A DNA stretch of 64,000 nt, taken from NCBI RefSeq assembly GCF_002119525.1, contig NZ_CP017916.1:682001-746000 (forward strand), written 5' to 3'. This document shows, piece by piece, positions 63,557-64,000 of this stretch; within the stretch, counting starts at the first letter, position 1, and every line of letters starts with the position of its first letter. The notes under the pieces are model-generated. The model was not told the origin of the DNA, did not search any database, and was given only the letters and a program-made list of their open reading frames with translations. Source of the DNA: Vibrio syngnathi (GTDB taxonomy: Bacteria > Pseudomonadota > Gammaproteobacteria > Enterobacterales > Vibrionaceae). The translations under genes and the position numbers were made by a program.

Positions 63557-64000
63557 TTACTTAATTTCCATACCTTGAGCTTGTAGGTCTGCATGGTAAG
63601 AAGAACGTACAAATGGACCACAAGCTGCGTGAGTGAAACCTAGCTCTAGAGCAATCTCTTTCAGCTCATCAAACTCAGAAGGTGGCACGTAGCGTTCTAC
63701 TGGTAAGTGGTGACGGCTTGGTGCTAGGTATTGGCCTAGTGTCAGCATAGTTACGCCATGTTCGCGAAGATCTTTCAATACTTGAACGATCTCTTCTTTC
63801 GTCTCACCAAGGCCCATCATCACACCCGATTTGGTTGGGATGCTTGGATGCTGCTCTTTGAATTTTCTTAACAGATCAAGAGACCACTTGTAGTTCGCAC
63901 CTGGACGCGCTTTACGGTATAGACGCGGCGCTGTCTCTAGGTTGTGGTTGAAAACATCTGGTGGGTTGTCTTTCATTAGTTCAAGCGCAACGTCCATACG
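63557..64000 (-). CDS. lipA: Lipoyl synthase (C-terminal part; start beyond window)
   Basis: 147 residues visible; the frame is open to the right edge. The sequence matches LipA after the radical SAM cluster: [59 protein letters not shown] and a C-terminal Ser in [13 protein letters not shown], which binds the auxiliary iron-sulfur cluster. It inserts sulfur into octanoyl groups on lipoyl domains. The CxxxCxxC motif lies outside the window. Confidence 0.95.
   Translation of the reverse strand, partial: RMDVALELMKDNPPDVFNHNLETAPRLYRKARPGANYKWSLDLLRKFKEQHPSIPTKSGVMMGLGETKEEIVQVLKDLREHGVTMLTLGQYLAPSRHHLPVERYVPPSEFDELKEIALELGFTHAACGPFVRSSYHADLQAQGMEIK

Noticed and set aside
1..64000. CRISPR array, prophage, insertion sequence, tRNA or rRNA genes
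   Set aside because: I found no regular spaced repeats, transposase or integrase frames, or tRNA/rRNA sequences on either strand.

Overview
The window looks like a piece of the larger chromosome of a marine Vibrio, most likely of the Splendidus clade. The basis is gene content and order known from that genus: nrdR-ribD-ribE-ribBA-ribH-nusB-thiL-pgpA, dxs-ispA-xseB, the sodium-type flagellar stator genes pomA-pomB, and gcvB facing gcvA. Species is an inference; no rRNA or tRNA gene was found.

Left part (1-27.3 kb) is an accessory surface-structure region. It opens with a minus-strand chaperone-usher fimbrial cluster (subunit, chaperone, and an usher cut by the window edge) next to a CsgD/VpsT-like LuxR regulator, a small VF530-family gene and a LysR remnant. 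A split Tad (Flp type IVc) pilus locus follows. A three-gene minor pseudopilin unit (5.8-8.3 kb) includes a TadG with an inserted von Willebrand-like region. Next come an acyl-CoA ligase and an AraC-type regulator on the other strand. The main cluster (11.2-23.8 kb) holds two flp pilin genes, prepilin peptidase, an AAA ATPase of unknown role, rcpC, rcpA, a small lipoprotein, a second tadG/E/F set, tadZ, tadA, tadB, tadC and tadD. Directly after tadD, in the same direction, sit three genes that look like a sugar-modification module: an STT3/AglB-like membrane glycosyltransferase, a polyprenyl-phosphate-type GT2 glycosyltransferase and a SAM methyltransferase. A Tad pilus with its own glycosylation module is the most interesting system in the window.

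Middle part (27.3-41 kb) is mixed: a chromate transporter with a divergent LysR regulator, a possible small RNA, a gamma-glutamylcyclotransferase-like gene, nnrS with a palindromic operator candidate, a DUF3622 gene behind an 18-bp palindrome, an aspartoacylase-like gene, a DUF3332 lipoprotein, pepD, a putative aromatic-rich 28-codon peptide with its own promoter and terminator, a purine permease, gpt, frsA and crl.

Right part (41-64 kb) is core metabolism: proBA, nrdR, the riboflavin operon (the GTP cyclohydrolase II half of RibBA lacks its zinc cysteines), nusB, thiL, pgpA, then dxs-ispA-xseB on the opposite strand. A 163-bp inverted-repeat element and an 8-bp tandem repeat separate pgpA from dxs. 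Next come pomAB behind a FliA-type promoter, thiI, the gcvB small RNA, gcvA, an alpha/beta hydrolase, a DUF423 protein and rlmM. The window ends with a TonB-dependent receptor behind a Fur-box-like site and the 3' part of lipA.
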